Part shown: positions 44,844 to 53,381 of the stretch, in pieces
Position numbering within the stretch: the stretch's first letter is position 1
Layout of the letters: each line of letters begins with the position of its first letter
DNA from: Caldisphaera lagunensis DSM 15908
GTDB taxonomy: Archaea > Thermoproteota > Thermoprotei_A > Sulfolobales > Acidilobaceae
Reading direction: 5' to 3'
NCBI RefSeq assembly: GCF_000317795.1
Contig: NC_019791.1
Location: 496,001 to 560,000 of the forward strand
DNA: 64,000 bases
Notes under the pieces: model-generated
Database searches by the model: none
The model's input: the letters and a program-made list of their open reading frames with translations, nothing else
Told to the model about the DNA's origin: nothing
Position numbers and translations under genes: made by a program

Positions 44844-45175
44844 GTTTCTAAGCAATTTAAATTATTTAAATTATTTTTTATATAATAAATTCTTTTAATT
44901 TATTTCTTTCAGCTTTGATCTCATAATCTTTGATCTCATAATATATTAGTTTAATGATAACAACTATTAAAATCCATAAATACTTAATACATTTGTTATT
45001 AATTTATTGATTTTTCCATTAGGATTATCCTTTAAGGATCTTTTAATAAAAAATCTTTATTTATACTTTTCACATTTAATTTGTTAGCAATGAAAGAGAC
45101 ATGGTTTTACTTCTTTAAAATTTTCTCTGATCCATCTGTGTTATTTATATCATAAATAAAAAGTTATTTAAAATA
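44844..45175. other. Intergenic region with a 15-bp tandem duplication
   Basis: 332 AT-rich nt between ridA and the initiator tRNA. CTTTGATCTCATAAT occurs twice back to back at 44913-44927 and 44928-44942. No gene, RNA or other repeat was recognised. Confidence 0.6.
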
Positions 45176-45249
45176 TAGCGGGGGGTGGATTTGAACCACC
45201 GGCCTCGGGGTTATGAGCCCCGCGGGCTACCAGGCTGCCCTACCCCGCT
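45176..45249 (-). tRNA. Initiator tRNA-Met (CAT)
   Basis: On the minus strand, acceptor AGCGGGG pairs with CCCCGCT and the discriminator is A. The anticodon stem CGGGG/CCCCG has the consecutive G-C pairs typical of initiators, and the loop is CTCATAA. The T arm is CGGTG... CACC with TTCAAAT. The A1-U72 pair and G-C run match archaeal initiators rather than elongator Met. No intron, CCA not encoded. Confidence 0.92.
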
Positions 45250-45748
45250 CCATTTTAATCATTGTTAGTTTTTGGGCTTTTTATATGTTTTCCAAGTTTT
45301 TAACAGAATAATTGATGAATTTATTTATAAAATTAATTTTAAATATCTAAAATTTCTATACTAAGAATTTTAGCTATTCATGAAATGAAGTAGTTGATAT
45401 AATATCAAGTTTTTAGAATTTGGTGCGAATTATTAGGATTTAGATGTTAAAATACATAAAACAACATATATCATCAAAAATTACAATCACAAGCTGTAAA
45501 AATAAAAATTAATATAATATATTAAATACATGAAAGCCATATCATATAATTTGTCTTAACAAAAAACAAAATAAGAACAACATCAACTAACGAGATAACC
45601 TTTAATTTTTCAAAGATAAATATTTATGGTAAGTGAATTTAATCTCATCTAAAATTAGACCATAAATATTATAGTTATAAAGAGGGGGGTAAATTTTAAA
45701 GTGCTGGGGCATATATTTATAGAGGGTTTAAATAGGGGGGTGTAAGAA
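45250..45748. other. 499-nt AT-rich intergenic region upstream of speD
   Basis: It holds the tRNA promoter at one end and, near speD, three G-rich patches (GAGGGGGG, GCTGGGG, AGGGGGG) flanking TATA-like segments. No gene or structured RNA was recognised in the middle 350 nt. Confidence 0.4.
45278..45287 (-). promoter_or_regulatory. Probable BRE/TATA of initiator tRNA-Met
   Basis: On the minus strand, GGAAAACATATAAAAAG places a TATA element about 29-38 nt upstream of the tRNA 5' end, with an A-rich BRE in front. Confidence 0.55.
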
Positions 45749-46138
45749 ATGCAGACTGCCTACAGAGTAGAGGATGACTATGAGAAAAAGCCAAAAGTTG
45801 TAGGTCGTCATATCTATGGAAACATTAAGGGATGCAAAAACATTAGTTTATTAAGCGATGAAAAGGGTTTAATTAATTTATTAAACAAGGCTGGTCAAGA
45901 AGGTAATATGACAATTTTAGATGTTAAGGCATGGAAAATCGGTGAAGGAGTTAGTGCAGTGGCTATTGTATTAGAAAGCCACATAACAATTCATACATGG
46001 CCCGAATATAGATTTGCCACAGTTGACGTTTATAGTTGTGGATCTCATACCGATCCTAAGAAGGCATTTGATTATATAGTTAATGAGTTAAACCCAGAAG
46101 ATGTTGAATTCGGCATAACAGATAGAAGCCTGGAATAG
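45749..46138 (+). CDS. speD: S-adenosylmethionine decarboxylase proenzyme (or arginine decarboxylase paralogue)
   Basis: 129-aa pyruvoyl-dependent decarboxylase precursor. Self-cleavage should occur between E76 and S77 in VLESHITIHTWPE, giving a pyruvoyl group on S77. H82 and C97 (VYSCG) complete the processing and active-site set with class 1b spacing. It supplies the aminopropyl donor for polyamines. Crenarchaea also have an arginine decarboxylase of the same family, and the two are hard to tell apart by eye. GGGGGGTG precedes the ATG. Confidence 0.88.
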   Translation: MQTAYRVEDDYEKKPKVVGRHIYGNIKGCKNISLLSDEKGLINLLNKAGQEGNMTILDVKAWKIGEGVSAVAIVLESHITIHTWPEYRFATVDVYSCGSHTDPKKAFDYIVNELNPEDVEFGITDRSLE

Positions 46139-46141
46139 GAA

Positions 46142-46180
46142 TGGCCCCCGGGTTCACAAATTTTGGCCTGGGGGCCAAAA
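46142..46180 (+). other. Overlapping G+C-rich inverted repeats just after speD
   Basis: Two mutually exclusive stems can form. TGGCCCCC (46142-46149) pairs with GGGGGCCA (46170-46177), or TTTTGGCC (46161-46168) pairs with GGCCAAAA (46173-46180) around a TGGG loop. They begin 4 nt after the speD stop. The segment could be a 3' stabiliser, terminator or regulatory switch. Confidence 0.5.
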
Positions 46181-46287
46181 ACATAAAATTAAAACAAAAA
46201 ACAAAAGTTTTTTTGAATGATTTTGTTTTTGCTCCCTCCTTATTATTAAGAACATTGGAACAAGCTTCTTCTTAAAAAATAATCTTC

Positions 46288-46311
46288 ATTGTTAACCCCC
46301 CGGTTAACAAT
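46288..46311. repeat. 24-bp palindrome, copy C
   Basis: Arm ATTGTTAACC, centre CCCC, then the exact reverse complement of the arm. It lies between speD and the TatD-like gene, both on the plus strand. Confidence 0.85.
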
Positions 46312-46439
46312 TACAAAAGAAGCATTAAACAGCTCTATAGAAAATTTGGGGGCCAGTAAGAATAAAAATCCTAATAATACAAAAATTATAGTTAGAAATC
46401 TATAAATAGACAGCTTAATTATTAAACATGGTGATTTAA

Positions 46440-47288
46440 TTGATCTTTGCAGATGCACACTCCCATATAAATCCTATCAAAGGATTAGGCTATAAAATAT
46501 CAGAAAAATTCAAATCAAACGATGGCTGGTTCATTGCATATATTTCTTCATCTCCATGGGATTATTTTGATGATTTTAACGGATTTGATTCCTATGAGAA
46601 AATGATAAATTATCAGATAAATGAATGCCAAAAATCTAATGAAATAGGAGTTAAAACAGCATGTATAGCTGGCTTTCATCCAGAAGATATTGATTTTCTA
46701 ATAGATAAGGTAAAAATGAGTCCAAGTAGTGTATTAAATTTAGGATTAAAGGTTATTGAATATGAGGCAAGCTTATGTAAAGAGGGAAAGCTTTTTGGTA
46801 TTGGAGAAGTAGGGAGACAACATTACAAAACTCAATCAGAAAGGGTTGCAATTTCTCAAATAATTTTAGAAAAGGCTTTAGAATACGCTAAAGATTATGA
46901 TTGTATGATCCATTTACATCTAGAAAACGCAGATACCGATACGGTAAGAATTATTGATTATAGTGTTAATAAAGCAAACATAAGAAATAAAAAGAAAATA
47001 GTATTCCATCACGCAAAACCATCTATGCTAACTGAAATCGATAGTTTAGGATATTCAGCTACAGTATATGGAATTGATGAGGTTTTAAATATCGTTTTAT
47101 ATAATCTACCACCAATTTTTATGATAGAAAGTGATTTTCCTGATAATCCCTCATTTAAAAAGGTTGTATATCCTTGGGAGCTGCCTAGAAAAATTACATA
47201 CTTTTCAAAAAAATATAACATAAATGAAGAATATTTATATAAAATTAATGTTGATAATATAGAAGAAGCTTATAACATAAGACCTTAA
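46440..47288 (+). CDS. TatD-like metal-dependent hydrolase
   Basis: 282 aa. Metal ligands of a TatD-type amidohydrolase barrel appear in order: DAHSHI, GIGEVGRQHY, MIHLHLEN, VFHHAKP and ESDFPDNP. TatD members act as Mg-dependent 3' exonucleases or other phosphoesterases, and archaeal relatives are little studied. TTG start 5 nt after GGTGA. Confidence 0.85.
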   Translation: MIFADAHSHINPIKGLGYKISEKFKSNDGWFIAYISSSPWDYFDDFNGFDSYEKMINYQINECQKSNEIGVKTACIAGFHPEDIDFLIDKVKMSPSSVLNLGLKVIEYEASLCKEGKLFGIGEVGRQHYKTQSERVAISQIILEKALEYAKDYDCMIHLHLENADTDTVRIIDYSVNKANIRNKKKIVFHHAKPSMLTEIDSLGYSATVYGIDEVLNIVLYNLPPIFMIESDFPDNPSFKKVVYPWELPRKITYFSKKYNINEEYLYKINVDNIEEAYNIRP

Positions 47289-47301
47289 ATAATCTTAAAG
47301 C

Positions 47302-48642
47302 CTATGTAAAATCTGCAACCTCTAATGCTTCTTTTTGCTCAAGCTTCTTAACGGAAAGATATCTATATGAAACCTGTTGTAAAAACGCGTTATGACCCTG
47401 TATCATAACGGAATGTAACCTTGAATTAGATTTTTTCAACAATTTATTTATTATTTCTGGGCTTAGCCTATCTTCTCCATCTGTTATTAGAACAATATCG
47501 CTAGGCTTATCTTTACTGCTCGTTTTTGTTTTTTCCATATCATCAACAGCAGATGAAATAGCCCTTGTTATATCAGTTCCCCCTCCAGCCTTAACCCTTG
47601 CCAAATATGATAGCACATTTAATATTTCTGATGGATTTGCATTGCTCTTTAAATTCATAGCTTGATAGGGCACTGAATCGAAAAATCTTACAAAGAAGTT
47701 CCTTCCTTCATCCATAGCTTTTTTAAATAACGCTACAGTAACAGCTCTAGCCCAATCTATTTTAGATCCTACCATACTTCCGCTTTTATCTAGCAATACA
47801 TAAATGGGCCCTTTGTTTGATGGTAAATTCTTTTCATATAATAGCAATCTATCATTTGCAAATTCAGCATAAAATAATATACTTGGAAATGCTAATTGAC
47901 TATAGTGCACCCTCTCAATATCTCCACCTATTTCAATACCAGAAATCCAACCCTTAGAATAATTTATTGCATTTTTTGTTTTTGCATTTGTAATTAATTT
48001 TAAACCCTCTATCCTTTCCAATATTTTTGCCACATCAGTTTCTCTTGCCAATTTTAATATCTCTTCCGCCGAACTTTCTAGAGAAAATATGCTACCCCTG
48101 CCTGCACCCATTTTTTCAGCTAACATTTTAACTTCTTTTGCCATTTCTGCATCTTTCATTGCAGATTCTGATGCTTTTTGTATTGCATTTTGTAATTCCT
48201 GAGAAGTATCGCCTTCATTATCTGACTCATTTTGATTAGCCCCTTCTTTACCATTATTCTTACCTTCATTTTGTGGCAATAATTTGTTTAGTTTTTCAAT
48301 AAATGATGCCGCTGCAACTGTGCTGGTTACACTATCAGCAGATGTGTATATCTTAGTTTTCCATGAGGATTCTGTTTTTAACAAGGTAGATATAACAGTT
48401 CTCCTAAATGCATCTTCCTCATCATCTTCAGGAGAAAATTCTTCAATATTTGGTATAGGGAAATAATATGTATAGAATAAATCAATTCCTAAATACGGAG
48501 AAATTCTAGGATCTAAATTCTTTCCAGAAAGTTCTTTTGCAATATTAAGTATTTTTTCTCCTCTATAAAATCTTAGTTCATCTATATTGCCTATTTCTTT
48601 ATAAACGCTTTGCTTTATTTTTTTATTTTGATTTTCCTCCAT
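47302..48642 (-). CDS. VWA-domain protein (CoxE/ViaA-like), partner of MoxR ATPase
   Basis: 446 aa. An N-terminal helical region contains an acidic Asn/Glu-rich linker (about 125-150). The von Willebrand A domain follows with a complete MIDAS: VLLDKSGSM (285-289), a Thr in GGGTDIT and Asp in ITDGED. It is encoded 10 nt downstream of a MoxR AAA+ ATPase. Such pairs act as chaperones that insert metal or assemble complexes. The client is unknown. Confidence 0.9.
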   Translation of the reverse strand: MEENQNKKIKQSVYKEIGNIDELRFYRGEKILNIAKELSGKNLDPRISPYLGIDLFYTYYFPIPNIEEFSPEDDEEDAFRRTVISTLLKTESSWKTKIYTSADSVTSTVAAASFIEKLNKLLPQNEGKNNGKEGANQNESDNEGDTSQELQNAIQKASESAMKDAEMAKEVKMLAEKMGAGRGSIFSLESSAEEILKLARETDVAKILERIEGLKLITNAKTKNAINYSKGWISGIEIGGDIERVHYSQLAFPSILFYAEFANDRLLLYEKNLPSNKGPIYVLLDKSGSMVGSKIDWARAVTVALFKKAMDEGRNFFVRFFDSVPYQAMNLKSNANPSEILNVLSYLARVKAGGGTDITRAISSAVDDMEKTKTSSKDKPSDIVLITDGEDRLSPEIINKLLKKSNSRLHSVMIQGHNAFLQQVSYRYLSVKKLEQKEALEVADFT

Positions 48643-48652
48643 TTTTAATTCC

Positions 48653-49798
48653 TCACATATTCAATTTTATCATAATATCTTGAGACAATGAATCTATCAT
48701 CTCATTTAATTCCTCAGCCTTTTTCCTAACTTCTTCATCTTCTACATCTTGGACTAGATTTTGAACTTTGGATTTAGCTGTTTTTAGACCCTTGTATATT
48801 TCTAAAAGCCTTGGATCAAATGATTGCATTTGCTGTATAACCCTTTTGGAATTCTTTATATTACTTGAAATTTCTTCTAGTTCTCTTATAACTCTATCTT
48901 TAGTTTTTAATTCTTCCATCAATATTGTTTCTATTTTCTCAAAATCCTCAAAGTTCTTTGGGACTGTATACTTTAATACAATCAAATCAGATTCCGTTGC
49001 TTGGAATCTTTTTTCTAGCAATGCATGAGCTGCTATCGCCTTTAATATTTTACCCTTTCTCCTATCACTTAATTGCAATCCTTTTTCACTTAATATTATA
49101 AACATTTTCAATAATTTATTTTTAATATTAGATATATCTACCTTAAATATCATTGAATTTAAAGATTTTATATTGTTCATTTCCATTATTTTATTAGCCT
49201 GGTAATAAACCCCTTTCTCTATATTCCATGAAGCATCCAATAGCCCGTCCCAATGTTCTTCATCTACAGGCTTTACATTATGTCTAAATAAAAATCTGTC
49301 ATAAAGAGCTTCCAACTCTGGTTCATCTGGGATTTTATTTGAGGCACCCATCAAAGTCCATAAAGGAACTTTTATTTCATTATATCCATCATATAATATT
49401 CTCTCCTGCATTATACTTAAAATACTATTTAAAACAGCACTGTTTGCATTAAATATCTCATCCAAAAATGCAATTTCTGCTTCCGGTAATTTATTTTTAG
49501 TAATTCTTTTATATATACCTCTTCTTAAACCTGCAATATCAAGAGGTCCAAAGAGTTCACTAGGCTCTGTAAATTTAGTTAAGAGATATTTAAAATATTT
49601 TGCTTCCAATAAATCAGCTGATCTTCTAGCCATAGCACTTTTTGCAGTTCCAGGCTCTCCAATCAATACTACATGTTCTCCTGTTATAAGAGACAGAGTT
49701 ATTACTAATGCTTCTTCATGTCTTCCGACAAATGGTTCCTCCAATGATGCTAAAAATTTGTTTGCCAAATCTAATAGATTTGATGGTTCATCGCTCAA
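48653..49798 (-). CDS. MoxR/RavA-family AAA+ ATPase
   Basis: About 381 aa. Walker A GEPGTAKS, Walker B in AEIAFLDEIFNANSAVLNSI, sensor 1 MGASNKIP and arginine-finger region LYDRFLFRH. FTEPSELFGPLD is the RavA/MoxR signature. The C-terminal 130 residues are helical. TTG 49798 is preferred to the GTG at 49807. It forms an operon with the VWA protein and probably works with it as a chaperone. Confidence 0.9.
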   Translation of the reverse strand: MSDEPSNLLDLANKFLASLEEPFVGRHEEALVITLSLITGEHVVLIGEPGTAKSAMARRSADLLEAKYFKYLLTKFTEPSELFGPLDIAGLRRGIYKRITKNKLPEAEIAFLDEIFNANSAVLNSILSIMQERILYDGYNEIKVPLWTLMGASNKIPDEPELEALYDRFLFRHNVKPVDEEHWDGLLDASWNIEKGVYYQANKIMEMNNIKSLNSMIFKVDISNIKNKLLKMFIILSEKGLQLSDRRKGKILKAIAAHALLEKRFQATESDLIVLKYTVPKNFEDFEKIETILMEELKTKDRVIRELEEISSNIKNSKRVIQQMQSFDPRLLEIYKGLKTAKSKVQNLVQDVEDEEVRKKAEELNEMIDSLSQDIMIKLNM

Positions 49799-49931
49799 AG
49801 CGCACACCTAACCTCATTCTTAATTAGGAAAGCAGAGGGAATAAAGATATACTTATATGAGATCTATGTTTAACTATTTAAAGTTATTATATTTTAAAAC
49901 AAAAAAGATTTAAAAATTTATTATTAAATGT

Positions 49932-50876
49932 TTATTTATTTTCTTTTATTGCTTGAGAGGCAACATTGCTTGGATTACTTGATTTTTCTAAGATATCAAT
50001 CCATTTCCATTGTCTTTCTATTTCTTCTTCTAGTTTTTTGATTTTTTCAGGGTCTTTCATTAAATTAGCGTATCTTCCTTGAACTTTAATATATTCTATT
50101 ATAGGAACTCTTTTTTCTGGCCTTCTATATAATCTACTAAATACGCTAACTGTTAGCTTTCCATTTTCATATTCAAATAATGGGAACAAACCTGTTTGAA
50201 CTGCTAATTGGCCTAATTTAGCGGTGAGACTTGGATCGAATTTCCAACCTACTGGATCAGGGGCTAATAGGTGTATATATTTAAATCCTTTTATTTTAGA
50301 AGCTTTTCTTAATTTATCTATAAAATCTTGAGGATAGCCAACTGTTGCAGTAGCAACATAAGGTACATCATGAGCAATCATAATCATTGGTATGTTTTTC
50401 TTATATTCTGTTTTCCCAGTCCATGTTGTTGTCGTCCATGCACCAAATGGTGTCAAACTGCTTCTTTGAATTCCTGTGTTCATATAAGCTTCATTATCTG
50501 CACATATGTATAATATATTATCGTTTCTTTCAGCTGCCCCACTCATAGCCTGAAAACCTATATCTCCAGTTCCTCCATCTCCAGCCCATACTACTACTGT
50601 TGCATCTTTACCTTGAGCCTCAAATGCTGCTTCCATTCCTGCTGCCGCACTTGATGCGCTAGCAAAGACTATGTTTAATATGGGGAAGTTTATTCCGCTC
50701 TTTGGAGTATATCCTTGGATTACACTACTACATCCTGCTGGAATAACTAGAACAACGTTATCTCCAAGGGCCATTTTAACGTATCTTAAACCCATAGTTT
50801 CAGGGCATCCTGGGCAGGCAGCATTACCTGGCATTCCATATCTTACTCTTGGAAAATCCGCTAATCTAACTGGCAT
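49932..50876 (-). CDS. porB: Pyruvate:ferredoxin oxidoreductase beta subunit
   Basis: 314 aa, TPP-binding subunit: ACPGCPETMGLRYVKMALGD, VWAGDGGTGDIGFQAMSGA and ADNEAYMNTGIQRSS. The conserved Cys of CPGCPE are probable cluster ligands. Last gene of porGDAB. Its ATG overlaps the porA stop by 1 nt. With the other subunits it oxidises pyruvate (or another 2-oxoacid) to acetyl-CoA and reduces ferredoxin. Confidence 0.95.
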   Translation of the reverse strand: MPVRLADFPRVRYGMPGNAACPGCPETMGLRYVKMALGDNVVLVIPAGCSSVIQGYTPKSGINFPILNIVFASASSAAAGMEAAFEAQGKDATVVVWAGDGGTGDIGFQAMSGAAERNDNILYICADNEAYMNTGIQRSSLTPFGAWTTTTWTGKTEYKKNIPMIMIAHDVPYVATATVGYPQDFIDKLRKASKIKGFKYIHLLAPDPVGWKFDPSLTAKLGQLAVQTGLFPLFEYENGKLTVSVFSRLYRRPEKRVPIIEYIKVQGRYANLMKDPEKIKKLEEEIERQWKWIDILEKSSNPSNVASQAIKENK

Positions 50877-52069
50877 TACTGAATCACCTCTTCAATTTTT
50901 CTATATTTCATTGGGAACAACCATTTAATAGGATCATAAACTTTTCCATTTTCTTCTACCTTATTAACAAAATCTATCATTTCATTTTGAAAATCTTCGG
51001 GCAAAACATCAACACCTCCCAGACCTGCAATAACACCTCTCATGCTTGTCATTCCATAAAGTGTTGATGACAATTCAGTAAAGAGCTGTCCTGTATTTCC
51101 AAATGAAATACTTCTATCAAATACTAAAACGCCTTTCTTATTGCTTAATTTTTCTCTTAATATTTCTGCAGGCCATGGTCTAATGAATCTAATCCTTGCA
51201 ATTCCCGCATTGATTCCCTTATTTCTTAAAGAATTTATTGCTTCTTTAGCGTCTCCAGCCCAACTTCCCATTAATACCATTACATAATCTGCATCTTCAC
51301 ATTTATAACATTCAACTAGACCTCCATAGCTTCTTCCAAATGCCTTTCCATAACTATTATCAACTTCTTCTATAACCTTTTTTGCAGCTTCTTGACCAAC
51401 TTGTATTGAATATCTCATCATATAATAGTCTTCATCACTCGTCATATTTCCCATCGCTATTTTTGATTCTGGGGTTATTACATATGGTTGTCTTCTTGGA
51501 GGCAACCAATTATCTACATCTTTTTGATCAGGAACATTTACTGGTGCAACTGTATGGGTCAAAATAAATCCGTCTAATCCAACAATCATTGGTAAATACA
51601 CTCTTGGATCTTCACTTATTGCAAAAGCTTGTATTGTCATATCTAATACTTCTTGATTTTCTTGCGCGATTCCTATAATCCAACCTGTATCTCTTTGATC
51701 AACTATATCACTATGTTCAACATGTATATTCCATGGAGCACCAATAGCTCTTGTTGCAACTGCCATAACTACTGGTATTCTAGCTGAGGCTGTCCACCAT
51801 AAAACTTCATGCATATATAGCAATCCATGACTTGCTGTTGCTGTGAAGGCCCTTGAGCCTGCTGCCGCAGCCCCTAATGTTGCTGCCAATGCACTATGTT
51901 CACTTTCAACTCTAATCATCTTAGCCTCTAGTTCTCCTTTTTCAATCATTTCTGAAAGTTTCTCAACAATTGTTGTTTGTGGAGTAATTGGATATGCTGA
52001 TGTTACCTTAATTCTTGCAAGCTTAGCCGCTTCGGCTACCGCATAGTTTCCAGTTAAAGTTTTAATCAT
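50876..52069 (-). CDS. porA: Pyruvate:ferredoxin oxidoreductase alpha subunit
   Basis: 397 aa: GNYAVAEAAKLARIKVTSAY, PITPQTTIVEKLSE, ATASHGLLYMHEVLWWTASA and the C-terminal VLVFDRSISFGNTGQLFTEL. It binds substrate and CoA at the dimer interface. GAGGTGA precedes the ATG. It overlaps porD by 1 nt and porB by 1 nt. Confidence 0.95.
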   Translation of the reverse strand: MIKTLTGNYAVAEAAKLARIKVTSAYPITPQTTIVEKLSEMIEKGELEAKMIRVESEHSALAATLGAAAAGSRAFTATASHGLLYMHEVLWWTASARIPVVMAVATRAIGAPWNIHVEHSDIVDQRDTGWIIGIAQENQEVLDMTIQAFAISEDPRVYLPMIVGLDGFILTHTVAPVNVPDQKDVDNWLPPRRQPYVITPESKIAMGNMTSDEDYYMMRYSIQVGQEAAKKVIEEVDNSYGKAFGRSYGGLVECYKCEDADYVMVLMGSWAGDAKEAINSLRNKGINAGIARIRFIRPWPAEILREKLSNKKGVLVFDRSISFGNTGQLFTELSSTLYGMTSMRGVIAGLGGVDVLPEDFQNEMIDFVNKVEENGKVYDPIKWLFPMKYRKIEEVIQ

Positions 52070-52374
52070 TAATTTTCACCTCTCTTAACTTCAGGAACCA
52101 TATCTATTGCATTTACTGGACAAACAGCTGCACATATTCCACAACCCTTACAATAATCATAATCAACATAAACCATATCATCTTCCCTCCTTAATATTGT
52201 ATCTTCTGGACAATAAAGCCAACAATAGAGACATTTTGTACATTTTTCTTCATTTACTACTGGCCTTTCAGTTCTCCATGAACCAGTTTTTCCAGAAGAG
52301 CCATAATCAGGTTTGGATATAGGGACTAAAAAGTATGTCTTTGGTTCCTCTATTACTTGACTATTCTGTGTCAT
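52069..52374 (-). CDS. porD: Pyruvate:ferredoxin oxidoreductase delta (ferredoxin-like) subunit
   Basis: 101 aa with two 4Fe-4S motifs, CTKCLYCWLYCP and CKGCGICAAVCP, that pass electrons to ferredoxin. ATG 52374 follows GGGTGG. The GTG at 52383 is within that site. Having delta as a separate gene marks the four-subunit archaeal enzyme, unlike the two-subunit type of Sulfolobus. Confidence 0.95.
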   Translation of the reverse strand: MTQNSQVIEEPKTYFLVPISKPDYGSSGKTGSWRTERPVVNEEKCTKCLYCWLYCPEDTILRREDDMVYVDYDYCKGCGICAAVCPVNAIDMVPEVKRGEN

Positions 52375-52438
52375 ATAATCCACCCTTTTATGTATACATA
52401 AACAGACTTAAATAATCTAAATATATAAAAACCTAACA

Positions 52439-52999
52439 TCAATATGGACCACCACATAAGGAAGTTTCTTTATATGCATCTATAGCTGCTGATGCATTAG
52501 CTTTAGCAATATTAGGTGATGAAAAATGATCCATAATTGCTTTACTAATAGAATCGATAGAAACTATACCTAAGGATTTTGATACTGCCCCTAAGATAGC
52601 AGTATTTACTGTAGGCCAACCACTAACAACTAAATTATGAGCTTTTGCAATTTTTGTTGCATCAACACAATATGTTTTTACATTGTTTAATGGTTCTTTA
52701 ACCGGGGAGTTAACAATTGCTATCCCATTTGGCTTTAAGCCATCTAAAACATTTACCATTTTTATAAGCTCATAATCCAATACTATTACTGCATCTGGAT
52801 TTCTTACTTGGCTATGTTTTTCTATTGGCTTATCAGATATTCTGGAGTAAACTTCTACAGGGGCCCCTCTTCTTTCAGCGCTAAAATTTGGTATTGCTTG
52901 AGCGTATTTATTCTCTAATACTGCTGCTCTGGCTAATATTGTAGCGGCAGTTACTGCTCCCTCACCGCCTCTACCATGGAATCTCAGCTCTAAATACAT
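52439..52999 (-). CDS. porG: Pyruvate:ferredoxin oxidoreductase gamma subunit
   Basis: 186 aa: LELRFHGRGGEGAVTAATIL, FSAERRGAPVEVYSRIS and ATKIAKAHNLVVSGWPTVNT. First gene of porGDAB. ATG 52999 has GGGTG upstream. A TTG at 53020 is less likely. A sequence resembling the 24-bp palindrome lies inside the gene at 52699-52718, where it encodes IVNSPVK. Confidence 0.94.
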   Translation of the reverse strand: MYLELRFHGRGGEGAVTAATILARAAVLENKYAQAIPNFSAERRGAPVEVYSRISDKPIEKHSQVRNPDAVIVLDYELIKMVNVLDGLKPNGIAIVNSPVKEPLNNVKTYCVDATKIAKAHNLVVSGWPTVNTAILGAVSKSLGIVSIDSISKAIMDHFSSPNIAKANASAAIDAYKETSLCGGPY

Positions 53000-53357
53000 A
53001 CAAACACCCTTGCATTCCAATATTTCAATATGACAGAGGAGGTTTATATTTTAGAGTTAATTAGTGGGATGCAGAGGAAACTAAGGGGTTTCATACTATC
53101 TTTTAATAGGCCTGGCCAAATCTATTTTTTTTTTAGAATAGTTTCTAATTTTTTAGAATATAATATTCCTAGACCCCTCAATTTCATCTAGAAATTTTTA
53201 TAAGATCAGAAACTAACTCTTTTTATTAAAGAATCATTATACAAACCAATAGGAAATTAACTAGCATTTATTAATAGAATTATACATTTCCATAGGAAAT
53301 AGAGGGGGATGGGAGTTAACTATCAATTTCTAATACATTTCCATAGGAAATAGAGGG
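53000..53357. other. Promoter-side gap between por and tiaS with repeats
   Basis: About 360 nt. Upstream of porG it is AT-rich with no gene. Its left two-thirds shows no RNA or frame. Near tiaS it contains a 25-bp direct repeat and then the palindrome copy D. Confidence 0.5.
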
Positions 53358-53358
53358 G
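53283..53358. repeat. 25-bp direct repeat, two copies with 26-nt spacing
   Basis: Positions 53283-53307 and 53334-53358 are identical: TACATTTCC, ATAGGAAAT, AGAGGGG. Each contains the palindrome TTTCCATAGGAAA. The spacer has a GTTAAC. A weaker relative (CCAATAGGAAATTAAC) lies just upstream. This resembles a two-repeat array, but two units do not make a CRISPR. Confidence 0.8.
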
Positions 53359-53381
53359 TTGTTAACTGGGGAGTTAACAAT
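53358..53381. repeat. 24-bp palindrome, copy D
   Basis: Left arm GTTGTTAACT, centre GGGG, right arm AGTTAACAAT. The innermost pair is T-A as in copy B. Its last base is the final base of the tiaS stop codon, so it forms the immediate 3' flank of that gene. Confidence 0.85.

Noticed and set aside
45084-45160. Tiny frame MKETWFYFFKIFSDPSVLFI before the initiator tRNA
   Set aside because: Twenty-odd codons, no ribosome-binding site, no known family.
46246-46458. Minus-strand frame between speD and the TatD-like gene
   Set aside because: It covers palindrome copy C and the TatD start, has no ribosome-binding site and no family features.
53283-53358. Two-unit CRISPR array
   Set aside because: Only two units, the unit does not look like a CRISPR repeat, and there are no cas genes in the window.
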